A DNA stretch of 10,462 bases, from NCBI GenBank assembly GCA_964652125.1, contig CAZZAE010000033.1, forward strand, positions 1-10,462. Reading direction: 5' to 3'. Position 1 is the first letter of the stretch; each line of letters starts with the position of its first letter. Made by a program: the position numbers and the translations under genes. This stretch comes from CAZFNQ01 sp964652125 (GTDB taxonomy: Bacteria > Patescibacteriota > Saccharimonadia > Saccharimonadales > JANWIN01). The notes beneath the pieces were generated by a model, which saw only the letters and a program-made list of their open reading frames with translations, had not been told where the DNA came from and made no database searches. Positions 1-6,137 of the stretch are shown one piece after another.

Positions 1-765
1 AGTGTTAACCTAGATGGTCAGGAAACCAACGGTTACAAGGCTCTCTACTACCCGAATTGTTTCCGGGCTGATGCCGATGGTGATCATTGGAACGATTCCA
101 TTGAGAATGTACTTCTGGGTAGTAATTATCGTCGTGGGACAGGAGTCTACAATAATAAATACCGAGCTGATCTGGCCGATCTCAACAATGACAACGTTAT
201 CGACCAATCAGATGTTGCTATAGTGCAGGCAAATGTCGGCCAGGGTGACGGTCGCACCCTCGATCAAATTAACGTTAATGGTTGGGACTATACTTCCAAT
301 GTGCCCAATCCGGCCTGTTATAAGGGGGACGGTAGCATACAAGCTTCTGACGCGCCCTGGCGGACCTCAGATCTGGATGGTGACGGTTGCATCACCGCGC
401 ACGATGTTTCAATGGTTCAGGCTTTGGTCGGAAAACCTCTACCCATTACTCAAGACTACTTGGCGCCTTGGGCAGCCAACCTAACCACCACCCTTACAGC
501 TGGGACTTACAATAATATTTGGGCTTTCGCATCAGATAATGATTCACTGACCCATGTTGATATTGTCGTCAATTCTGGCGGTAAAAACACCACCTGCACT
601 CAATGGCTTAACACCGGTAAAATCTCGTTTGGAGGCACAACACCACTTTACAACTGTGGATATACGACGCCAAAAAGCAAGGGTGCCACGGTAAATGTCA
701 CCATCAAAGTCTACGATAATAACGGTCACAGTTATTCAACGACAAAGAGCTATGTAACTCAATAA
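1..765 (+). CDS. Exported calcium-binding protein with dockerin-like repeats, C-terminal part (5' end outside window)
   Basis: The frame is open from base 1 to the TAA at 763-765 (254 residues), so the gene enters from the left and its start and any signal peptide are missing. Three acidic loops are visible: DADGDHWNDSIE at residues 24-35 (thrombospondin-3/EF-hand-like), DLNNDNVIDQSD at 60-71 and DLDGDGCITAHD at 124-135. The last two continue into helices reading VAIVQANVG and VSMVQALVG, the pattern of type I dockerin repeats, which bind Ca2+. From about residue 152 a beta-rich tail follows (APWAANLTTTLTAG..., then alternating strands to VNVTIKVYDNNGHS), probably Ig-like. Five cysteines and many Asn/Thr/Tyr residues fit an extracellular protein. 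In cellulosomal bacteria dockerins pair with cohesins, but no cohesin is visible here, so the repeats may act only as a calcium-stabilised spacer. Part of the region (around 300-360) is richer in GC than the housekeeping genes. The motifs are clear; the function is unknown. Confidence 0.85.
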   Translation, partial: SVNLDGQETNGYKALYYPNCFRADADGDHWNDSIENVLLGSNYRRGTGVYNNKYRADLADLNNDNVIDQSDVAIVQANVGQGDGRTLDQINVNGWDYTSNVPNPACYKGDGSIQASDAPWRTSDLDGDGCITAHDVSMVQALVGKPLPITQDYLAPWAANLTTTLTAGTYNNIWAFASDNDSLTHVDIVVNSGGKNTTCTQWLNTGKISFGGTTPLYNCGYTTPKSKGATVNVTIKVYDNNGHSYSTTKSYVTQ

Positions 766-792
766 GTGGAACGGTTCTTAAAATCTTATTGA
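759..792. terminator. Inverted repeat between convergent genes, possible bidirectional terminator
   Basis: TCAATAAG at 759-766 is the exact reverse complement of CTTATTGA at 785-792, with an 18-nt loop. The stop codon of the upstream gene lies inside the left arm, and the 3' end of the minus-strand tRNA is only 4 nt beyond the right arm. The position suits a terminator shared by the two converging genes, but neither strand has a proper T-tract after the stem, so this is tentative. Confidence 0.35.
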
Positions 793-796
793 TGCT

Positions 797-871
797 TGGT
801 GACCTCAAGGGGAATCGAACCCCTATTGCCAGGATGAAAACCTGGTGTCCTAACCGTTAGACGATGAGGCC
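797..871 (-). tRNA. tRNA-Glu (anticodon UUC)
   Basis: On the minus strand the sequence folds as a full cloverleaf. The acceptor stem GGCCTCA pairs with TGAGGTC (one G-U pair). The D-arm is GTCTAACGGTTAGGAC. The anticodon stem CCAGG/CCTGG encloses loop TTTTCAT, with anticodon TTC at 838-836. The T-arm is GGGG-TTCGATT-CCCC, and discriminator A is followed by an encoded CCA (799-797). The D-arm and variable region match bacterial tRNA-Glu, which reads GAA and GAG codons and also supplies Glu-tRNA for the Gln amidotransferase route where that is used. It stands alone, converging on the dockerin-like gene. Confidence 0.97.
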
Positions 872-885
872 CTAACAGCAAATGC

Positions 886-914
886 ATGCTAGCACAATTA
901 ACAGGGGACGTCTA
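886..914 (-). promoter_or_regulatory. Probable promoter of tRNA-Glu
   Basis: Reading the minus strand, TAGACG (914-909) is followed by a 17-bp spacer and TAGCAT (891-886), with an extended -10 TG at 894-893. This would start transcription about 8 nt before the mature tRNA 5' end at 871. Each hexamer matches the sigma-70 consensus at four of six positions. The assignment rests on spacing and position only. Confidence 0.45.
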
Positions 915-981
915 GGTAGGCTCCGTCTTATTTACATTGCTAAAAAGAGGCAAAACCCAGATAATAGAATCTATAAAAGCA

Positions 982-987
982 TAAGCA
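982..987 (+). promoter_or_regulatory. Possible -10 element for a leaderless histidine kinase mRNA
   Basis: TAAGCA lies 7 nt before the ATG at 995 and there is no Shine-Dalgarno sequence upstream of that ATG. The layout resembles the TAAGCT and TAAACT elements 6-7 nt before the ATGs at 3803 and 7077. A rival -10, TATAAA at 972-977, would give a short leader instead. No convincing -35 is seen for either. Confidence 0.25.
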
Positions 988-994
988 TCCATAC

Positions 995-2311
995 ATGAAT
1001 ATATTATTAATTATAGGCGGGCTCGTTATATTAGTGCCAGGTGCTATTGGTACTTATATCGTTCTAGTTAGACGTCGCAATAGCTCATCAACTCCAGTTG
1101 GAGAGAGTAGCCTTAAAGCTGAGCAGTTGCAAACAGAAACTTTACTTCGCTCCGTGGCCGATGGCATATTTGTAATAGATACAAGTGGAAAAATAAAAAT
1201 AATAAATCCAGCTGGTGCTGAACTTGTTGGTTGGCCGGTTGATGAAGCTGTTAACTTGGATGTTGGAGCGGTAGTCAAGCTATATCAAATTGATGGCAAG
1301 GACCTACCAGACGCAAGTAATCCTTTCAAAGAAGTTATAAGTGCTAAGCAAGCCGTTAAGAATAGCTTTCAGCTCAATACACGCGACGGCAAAAAAAGGG
1401 TTGTCTCATTGGTTATTTCACCCGTTGTTTTACCACCAAAATACGAATTGTCGGGTGCCGTTGCGGTTATGCGAGATATTAGCCGTCAACACCAGGAAGA
1501 AATGCAACGTGCCGAGTTTATTAGTACAGCAAGTCATGAAATGCGTACTCCAGTGGCTGCCATCGAAGGTTACTTAGCATTGGCTATGAATGACCGCGTA
1601 AGTAATATAGATAGCAAAGCTCGAGATTATCTTGAGAAAGCTCATGCCTCAACCCAGCACTTAGGCAAACTTTTCCAAGATCTCCTAACCAGCGCTAAGG
1701 CAGAAGATGGGCGTTTAAGTAATCGCTCAGCTGTAGTTGAGCTTGGAAGCTTATTAGACCAAGTAACTCAGGATCTGCGTTTTGCGGCAGAGAAAAAGGG
1801 ATTGGCCATGGAATTCATTGTTGGTTCAGGTAGTGCTATTGATGCCAGTCGTGATGCTAATTCTAAAGTCGTCCAACCTCTTTATTATGTTTATGCTGAT
1901 CCGGATCGACTTCGTGAGGTTATTACTAATATATTCGACAATGCCATAAAATATACAGATACCGGTAAGATATCTGTTGGGGTTACAGGAAACACTGAGT
2001 TGGTCCAGTTCTTTATTCGTGACACAGGGGCAGGTATTCCAGCTGACGACATCCCACACTTGTTTCAGAAGTTTTACCGAGTTAATAACGCCCTTACTCG
2101 CACTCAAGGTGGCACAGGTTTGGGATTATTTATAACCAGGAAAATTGTTGAGCTATATGGTGGCCGAATTTGGGTTGAAAGTGAAATAGGCAAAGGTACA
2201 ACGTTTTACATAAACATGCCACGTTTAAGTTCCCAAAAAGCAATAGAGTTGAAGGCACAAACACCAGCACAACCGGCTATTCAAACACCAGAGGAGACAA
2301 AGGTTCAATAA
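995..2311 (+). CDS. Membrane-anchored PAS-domain sensor histidine kinase
   Basis: This is a two-component kinase of 438 residues that autophosphorylates on histidine and passes phosphate to a response regulator. A single membrane helix (about residues 2-25) ends in RRR, which places the rest in the cytoplasm. A PAS-type sensor follows (about 45-165; ADGIFVIDTSGKIKIINPAG). The HisKA dimerisation domain carries H-box SHEMRTP with phospho-acceptor H181 and an ExxT phosphatase-type motif (E182-T185). The ATPase domain has the N-box NIFDNAIKYT (N312, N316), G1 DTGAGIP (343-349), F-box FQKFYR (357-362) and G2 GGTGLGL (372-378). All catalytic boxes look intact. There is no extracytoplasmic loop, so the signal is probably cytoplasmic or from within the membrane (redox, ligand or energy state). 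The last 25 residues are a Gln/Thr/Pro-rich tail. The next gene, 63 nt downstream, is a receiver protein and the likely partner. The ATG at 995 starts directly with the membrane helix; no Shine-Dalgarno site is visible. Confidence 0.95.
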   Translation: MNILLIIGGLVILVPGAIGTYIVLVRRRNSSSTPVGESSLKAEQLQTETLLRSVADGIFVIDTSGKIKIINPAGAELVGWPVDEAVNLDVGAVVKLYQIDGKDLPDASNPFKEVISAKQAVKNSFQLNTRDGKKRVVSLVISPVVLPPKYELSGAVAVMRDISRQHQEEMQRAEFISTASHEMRTPVAAIEGYLALAMNDRVSNIDSKARDYLEKAHASTQHLGKLFQDLLTSAKAEDGRLSNRSAVVELGSLLDQVTQDLRFAAEKKGLAMEFIVGSGSAIDASRDANSKVVQPLYYVYADPDRLREVITNIFDNAIKYTDTGKISVGVTGNTELVQFFIRDTGAGIPADDIPHLFQKFYRVNNALTRTQGGTGLGLFITRKIVELYGGRIWVESEIGKGTTFYINMPRLSSQKAIELKAQTPAQPAIQTPEETKVQ

Positions 2312-2333
2312 TTGTGGAACAGCGTGGTACAAT
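2304..2333 (+). promoter_or_regulatory. Probable promoter of the response regulator
   Basis: TACAAT at 2328-2333 has an extended -10 TG at 2325-2326; a weak -35 (TTCAAT, 2304-2309) lies 18 bp upstream and overlaps the kinase stop codon. It would start the regulator mRNA about 35 nt before its ATG, so the regulator could be made separately from the kinase. The -35 is poor; the extended -10 carries the case. Confidence 0.4.
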
Positions 2334-2374
2334 AAATTAAAGCTAAAGCATTATAGGATTACTACTTAATAATT

Positions 2375-3763
2375 ATGGCAAAAGTTCTACTGGTTGAAGA
2401 TGACAACAACCTGCGCGAGATATACGAGGCCAGGTTATTAGCTGAAGGTTACGAAATTGTTTCAGCTCAGGATGGCGAGGAGGCACTCGCTCTGGCAGTA
2501 AAGGAACGTCCTGATTTGATTATTGCCGATATTATGATGCCTAAAATCAGCGGTTTTGACATGCTTGACATTCTGCGCAGCACAACAGAAACCAAAGATA
2601 CTAAAGTTATCATGATGACTGCACTTAGTCAGGCTGAAGATAAGGAACGAGCCAACAAGTTAGGAGCCGATAGATACCTCGTAAAATCGCAGGTAACTCT
2701 CGAAGATGTAGCTAAAGTAGCTCACGAAGTATTAGAAGGAAAAACTTCGGATGGTCCAGCATCTCCAGCCCCAGGTGCGAGCACACCAGCCAACAATACA
2801 CCTGAGCCACCAAAGTCGACCCAGCCTCCCGACAATAAACCAGTTGAAGCACCTGTAAACTTGCCAATGTCGACCCCAGCTGCAGTCCCAATCACTCCAA
2901 GCCAGAGCCACGATGAGCCCACTAATACCCCACTTAGCATGACGCCGGCAACATCTGAGCCTATGTCTATAACTCCTACACCCGATTCTCAATCACCGCT
3001 TAACGTCACAACCAACGCTAGTGATAACACTGCACCAAATCCAGCTATGCCAACAACGACTATTGTTCCTTCACCCGTGGCATCTACTCCAACTACAGAT
3101 AACGCTTTGGCCAAAGATGAAGCAGCCATAGCAGTACAACTAGGTCAAGCTGAACCCAGCCTTTCGCAACCACCCGGGAAACCAATCCAGGACTTTGTTG
3201 ACCATCCAGCTGGTGCAACTGCTGTATCGATTCCAATCCCACCAGTTTTAACTAAGCCAGAAGATAACGGTATAAGCGTTGCTACCCCTAATGCTCCAAT
3301 TACAGCCGTCGATACTAGCAGTAAAGAGAGTCAGCAGAAAAATAATGACGATGTACTTGCAAATGCCATGGCAACTGTAAATGGTAGTAATCCGGAAGAC
3401 AAACCTCATGAAAATACCGCTTCAAGTGTCACCCGACATAGCGTGTCAGTTGCCGAAGATACGGGTGGAGATTCATCAGGAGGTAATGGTAAAAATTCAG
3501 AACTTAACGATAAAACCGTAGTGCATACAAAAACCATTAGCCCAATAAACGATTTACACCAACAAAGTGCCAGTATAGAAGCTTTGGTGGCGAAAGAAGA
3601 AGCTAAGGAAGCAGCCTCTAACGGTGAAGCAAGCCAAGCAGTTATATCAGAAGTTACTGGTAAGCCTCAAGCTCAGTCTGACCCAACTATTCAGACTATT
3701 AGACCCACTCAAGCACCAGAATCCGATGTCACATCTACCGACCCAAGCTCAATAGCTCTTTAA
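2375..3763 (+). CDS. Response regulator: receiver domain with a very long disordered Pro/Ser/Thr-rich tail
   Basis: Residues 1-122 form a CheY-like receiver: acidic pair D9/D10, phospho-acceptor D52 in ADIMMPKISG, switch T82 in MMTALS and K104 in YLVKSQ are all present, so it should accept phosphate, most simply from the kinase just upstream. The remaining 340 residues have no DNA-binding, enzymatic or other recognisable output domain. They are rich in Pro, Thr, Ser, Ala and Asn (for example EPTNTPLSMTPATSEP) and should be intrinsically disordered. The whole protein has no cysteine or tryptophan. Near the end, at residues 386-416, a more ordered charged segment reads SPINDLHQQSASIEALVAKE and then EAKEAAS, which could form a helix and be the real output or docking site. 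Typical single-domain regulators have about 120-130 residues. A role by protein-protein contact rather than transcription control is inferred. The ATG has no close Shine-Dalgarno site (AGGA at 2355-2358 is 16 nt away). Confidence 0.9.
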   Translation: MAKVLLVEDDNNLREIYEARLLAEGYEIVSAQDGEEALALAVKERPDLIIADIMMPKISGFDMLDILRSTTETKDTKVIMMTALSQAEDKERANKLGADRYLVKSQVTLEDVAKVAHEVLEGKTSDGPASPAPGASTPANNTPEPPKSTQPPDNKPVEAPVNLPMSTPAAVPITPSQSHDEPTNTPLSMTPATSEPMSITPTPDSQSPLNVTTNASDNTAPNPAMPTTTIVPSPVASTPTTDNALAKDEAAIAVQLGQAEPSLSQPPGKPIQDFVDHPAGATAVSIPIPPVLTKPEDNGISVATPNAPITAVDTSSKESQQKNNDDVLANAMATVNGSNPEDKPHENTASSVTRHSVSVAEDTGGDSSGGNGKNSELNDKTVVHTKTISPINDLHQQSASIEALVAKEEAKEAASNGEASQAVISEVTGKPQAQSDPTIQTIRPTQAPESDVTSTDPSSIAL

Positions 3764-3788
3764 TTGCTATGATCAAGCAGTTGATAGC

Positions 3789-3799
3789 TGTAAGCTAAT
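3789..3799 (+). promoter_or_regulatory. Probable -10 region of a leaderless pseudouridine synthase mRNA
   Basis: TGTAAGCTAAT ends 3 nt before the ATG at 3803 and is nearly identical to TGTAAACTAAT at 7062-7072, which ends 4 nt before the pth ATG. Taking TAAGCT (3791-3796) as the -10, transcription would begin at or within a base or two of the start codon. No Shine-Dalgarno and no clear -35 are present. Confidence 0.4.
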
Positions 3800-3802
3800 T
3801 AC

Positions 3803-4450
3803 ATGCGATTGAATCGTTTTTTAGCATTAGCAACGGGGATGAGTCGTCGATCTGCCGATAAGACAATAGCGGGCGGAAAGGTGTATGTTAACGGAGCAAT
3901 TGCTGAGATAGGACAACAAGTAACTCTGACAGATAAAGTGACTTTTAATAACCAAATTATCTCGACTAACGCTGAGATTGTGACTATCATGCTGAATAAA
4001 CCTGTGGGATTTGTGTCCAGCCGTTCAGGGCAAGGGAACAAAACTATCTATGACTTACTACCAAAAGAATTACACATTTTGAAACCTATAGGGCGATTAG
4101 ATAAAGACTCATCTGGTTTATTGCTATTAACTAATGACGGTAAGCTAGCAAATGAATTAACCCATCCCAAATATGCCAAAGACAAAATATACAAAATTGA
4201 GTTAGATAAACCACTCAGTCAAATTAACAAAGTTAAAATAGAATCTGGGGTTTTATTAGAAGACGGTTTAAGTAAGATGAGTATAGAGGGAGATAACAAA
4301 TTCTGGACCATAACTATGAGTGAAGGACGCAATCGACAAATCCGTCGTACCTTTGAAGCTGTGAATCACAGAGTTATGAAACTCCACCGGATTCAGTTTG
4401 GCAACTATCATCTGGGCTCATTACAATCTGGCAAATTTGTAAATTCATGA
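3803..4450 (+). CDS. RsuA/RluB-family rRNA pseudouridine synthase
   Basis: The protein (215 residues) isomerises a uridine in rRNA to pseudouridine during ribosome assembly in the cytoplasm. It opens with an S4 RNA-binding domain (MRLNRFLALATGMSRRSADK through VYVNG, residues 1 to about 50). The catalytic core follows: LNKPVGFVSS (64-73), then GRLDKDSSGLLLLTNDG (97-113) with the catalytic aspartate D100, and the signature SEGRNRQIRRTFEAVNHRV (173-191) near the C terminus. Domain order and length fit RsuA (16S), RluB, RluE and RluF (23S). The sequence alone does not tell which uridine is modified; RluB-like 23S specificity is the usual case in bacteria with only one such gene. The ATG at 3803 gives the usual S4 start MRLNRFLA. 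It lies 39 nt after the response regulator, with a putative promoter of its own, and the der promoter overlaps its last codons. Confidence 0.93.
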   Translation: MRLNRFLALATGMSRRSADKTIAGGKVYVNGAIAEIGQQVTLTDKVTFNNQIISTNAEIVTIMLNKPVGFVSSRSGQGNKTIYDLLPKELHILKPIGRLDKDSSGLLLLTNDGKLANELTHPKYAKDKIYKIELDKPLSQINKVKIESGVLLEDGLSKMSIEGDNKFWTITMSEGRNRQIRRTFEAVNHRVMKLHRIQFGNYHLGSLQSGKFVNS

Positions 4451-4456
4451 TATAAT
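4428..4456 (+). promoter_or_regulatory. Promoter of der
   Basis: A perfect TATAAT (4451-4456) with extended -10 TG (4448-4449, the TG of the upstream gene's TGA stop) lies 17 bp after CTGGCA (4428-4433, four of six matches to TTGACA). Transcription would start near 4463, leaving a leader of about 25 nt that contains AGGA at 4475-4478, 9 nt before the der ATG. This is the best sigma-70 -10 in the window. Confidence 0.7.
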
Positions 4457-4487
4457 AACAGATTAGGAAAGTTTAGGATTGTAGAAT

Positions 4488-5849
4488 ATGGCAGTTAAAA
4501 AAGTACCAATCGTGGCCATTGTAGGTCGTGCCAACGTAGGCAAAAGCAGTCTGTTTAATGCTGTTTTACGTCGACGTGAGGCAATTGTTGCTATGGAACC
4601 AGGCACCACACGAGATAGTATCATGGCTAAAGCCTCTTGGAATAACCAAAACTTCTGGCTAGTTGATACTGCTGGGATGAAAGATGCTGAAGACGACTTT
4701 GAATTTACTATTCAAGAACAAATTATACAAGCTGCAGATAGTGCAGACGTTATATTAGTAGTAATCGAAGCCCCGACAGTAATTACAGAAGAAGATCGAA
4801 GAGTAGCTAAGCTTGCACTTAAAAGTAAAAAGCCAGTATTTTTAGTCGTCAATAAGATTGACCAATTAAAGCGGGCCAAATCAGAGGATTACCAAAGGTT
4901 AGGAATTAAACCGATTTCACTTATAAGTACAACACAAAACCTAGGTCTTGATGAGCTACTAGATACTCTAGTCGCAAATTTACCAAAGGCTAGCATCAAA
5001 GAAGCACCCGATCGTCTGCATGTTGCCATGCTCGGACGTCCTAATGTTGGCAAATCCTCACTCTTTAATAGTTTAGCTAAGAAGCAGCAAGCTATTGTTG
5101 CTCCAGTTGCCGGCACCACCCGAGATGTAAACCGAGCGCTGGTACGGTTTGAAGGCCGGGAAATTGAATTAATGGATACCGCTGGTATTCGTCGAAGTGG
5201 CAAGATTGAACGCGGAGTAGAGCACTTTAGTGTTATTAGAGCCTTGGCTGCAATTGAGCAAGCCGACATTTGCTGCCTATTAATTGATGCCACAGAACCT
5301 ACAGTTCAACTAGACCAAAAAATTGCTGGACTTATAAAAGAGGCCGGAAAAGGACTTATAATTGTCGTTGCTAAATGGGATTTACTTGACATCGAAAAAA
5401 CGCCTTACACCCGTGACAACCTAGCTGCAGGGATCAAGCATGAGTTTGATTTTGTACCGTGGGCACCGCTAATCTTTACTAGTTCCGAAACAGGTCAAAA
5501 CGTTACCAAAATTTTTGAAATGGTCCTAGATATTGATAAACAGCGCCAAATAAAAATAAAAACAGCAGAGCTTAACCGCTGGTTAAGAGCAATTGTTAAT
5601 AGTCATCCTCCCGCTGGATTAAAAAATCGCCTACCTAAGCTTAACTACATGATTCAAGAGACTGACAGCCCAACCAATTTTAAAGTCTACGGTGCTCACA
5701 CTAAGCTTTTACATTGGAGTTATAAACGCTATATGGAACGAACGCTAAGACAGCAGTATGGTTTTAATGGTACTCCAATAAGATTCTGGTTCTTTGAAAA
5801 ACATATTGATCGCAAACTGGCGGCTAGGCCAAAATCAATACGTAATTAG
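4488..5849 (+). CDS. der: Ribosome-assembly GTPase Der (EngA)
   Basis: Der is a tandem GTPase needed for maturation of the 50S subunit. The 453-residue length is normal. G-domain 1 has P-loop GRANVGKS (13-20), DTAG (60-63) and NKID (122-125). G-domain 2 has P-loop GRPNVGKS (183-190), DTAG (230-233) and G4 AKWD (295-298). A KH-like C-terminal domain runs from about 355 (ELNRWLRAIVNSHPP... to ...PIRFWFFEKH). The two G domains plus KH domain are unique to Der. The second G4 motif reads AKWD where the family usually has NKWD (the codon is GCT at 5380-5382); the asparagine normally contacts the guanine base, so nucleotide affinity of domain 2 may differ. The gene has its own strong-looking promoter and a modest Shine-Dalgarno (AGGA, 9-nt spacing). 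No clear terminator follows it. Confidence 0.97.
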   Translation: MAVKKVPIVAIVGRANVGKSSLFNAVLRRREAIVAMEPGTTRDSIMAKASWNNQNFWLVDTAGMKDAEDDFEFTIQEQIIQAADSADVILVVIEAPTVITEEDRRVAKLALKSKKPVFLVVNKIDQLKRAKSEDYQRLGIKPISLISTTQNLGLDELLDTLVANLPKASIKEAPDRLHVAMLGRPNVGKSSLFNSLAKKQQAIVAPVAGTTRDVNRALVRFEGREIELMDTAGIRRSGKIERGVEHFSVIRALAAIEQADICCLLIDATEPTVQLDQKIAGLIKEAGKGLIIVVAKWDLLDIEKTPYTRDNLAAGIKHEFDFVPWAPLIFTSSETGQNVTKIFEMVLDIDKQRQIKIKTAELNRWLRAIVNSHPPAGLKNRLPKLNYMIQETDSPTNFKVYGAHTKLLHWSYKRYMERTLRQQYGFNGTPIRFWFFEKHIDRKLAARPKSIRN

Positions 5850-5862
5850 CTTTCGCTTATCA

Positions 5863-5890
5863 TTGACTTTTATTAATTTGCTGTTAAGAT
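5863..5890 (+). promoter_or_regulatory. Probable promoter of the LPRTG surface protein gene
   Basis: TTGACT (5863-5868), a 16-bp spacer and TAAGAT (5885-5890) with extended -10 TG (5882-5883) make a near-consensus sigma-70 promoter 14 nt after the der stop. Transcription would start near 5897, giving an untranslated leader of about 240 nt before the surface protein gene, with no other gene to account for it. Confidence 0.6.
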
Positions 5891-5948
5891 ATGCTTGCTG
5901 ACACAGAGGTCATTGGTTTAGCGTAACTATTTTATAACAATTCGCCGA

Positions 5949-5963
5949 TTAGACTTTGTCTAA
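5949..5963. promoter_or_regulatory. Dyad TTAGAC-TTT-GTCTAA, possible operator or small hairpin
   Basis: Perfect 6-bp arms around a 3-nt centre lie in the leader between the promoter at 5863 and the surface protein gene. It could be a protein-binding dyad or a short RNA hairpin. No function is known. Confidence 0.3.
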
Positions 5964-6000
5964 AGATGAATACTATAAATCGTTCTCGCTCCTGACCTTA

Positions 6001-6013
6001 TACGTGTCACGTA
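6001..6013. promoter_or_regulatory. Dyad TACGTG-T-CACGTA, possible operator
   Basis: A perfect 13-bp odd palindrome (6-1-6). The one-base centre makes a DNA-binding site more likely than an RNA hairpin. It lies about 125-135 nt upstream of the surface protein start codon. The cognate regulator is unknown. Confidence 0.35.
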
Positions 6014-6052
6014 ATTTAACAAGTCAGATAGATAGATTTTAGGCAGTTCGAT

Positions 6053-6094
6053 GGGAGCATAGAGAGTCTTATTATTAAGACTCTGTGTGCTCCT
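6053..6094 (+). promoter_or_regulatory. Large stem-loop in the leader of the LPRTG surface protein gene
   Basis: AGAGTCTTA (6063-6071) pairs with TAAGACTCT (6076-6084) across a TTAT loop. After one G-G mismatch the stem continues with TA pairing to TG, then GGAGCA (6054-6059) to TGCTCC (6088-6093), plus a terminal G-U pair. About 19 pairs with a single mismatch is the most stable simple hairpin seen in the window. No T-tract follows (TAATTTGAGCG), so a classic terminator is unlikely; it sits 43 nt before the preferred start codon and may protect the mRNA or control its translation. Confidence 0.65.
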
Positions 6095-6126
6095 AATTTG
6101 AGCGTCTATTCCCCAGATGAAAGCTA

Positions 6127-6135
6127 GAGGTGATC
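6127..6135 (+). promoter_or_regulatory. Strong ribosome binding site that points to a TTG start
   Basis: GAGGTGATC is a 9-nt uninterrupted complement of the usual 16S rRNA 3' tail. The GAGG core ends 7 nt before TTG at 6138 (optimal) and 13 nt before GTG at 6144. It lies downstream of the ATG at 6117 and so cannot serve it; that ATG has no Shine-Dalgarno of its own. Confidence 0.65.
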
Positions 6136-6137
6136 GT

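Noticed and set aside
2722..2992. Minus-strand frames of 72 and 86 codons opposite the regulator tail.
   Set aside because: They are shadows of the low-complexity Pro/Thr coding sequence, with biased Gly/Trp/Arg composition.
3764..3802. Imperfect dyad ATCAA/TTGAT with GCT/AGC flanks in the gap before the pseudouridine synthase, as a terminator or operator.
   Set aside because: The stem is broken by a bulge and has no T-tract; it is too weak to call.
5891..5995. Tiny ATG frames in the LPRTG leader (MLADTEVIGLA, 5891-5926; MNTINRSRS, 5966-5995) as leader peptides.
   Set aside because: Neither has a Shine-Dalgarno site, the first begins before the predicted transcription start, and such short frames are expected by chance.
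6026..6037. AGAT triplicate in the LPRTG leader as a phase-variation repeat.
   Set aside because: Three units are too few for slippage-driven switching and are common by chance.
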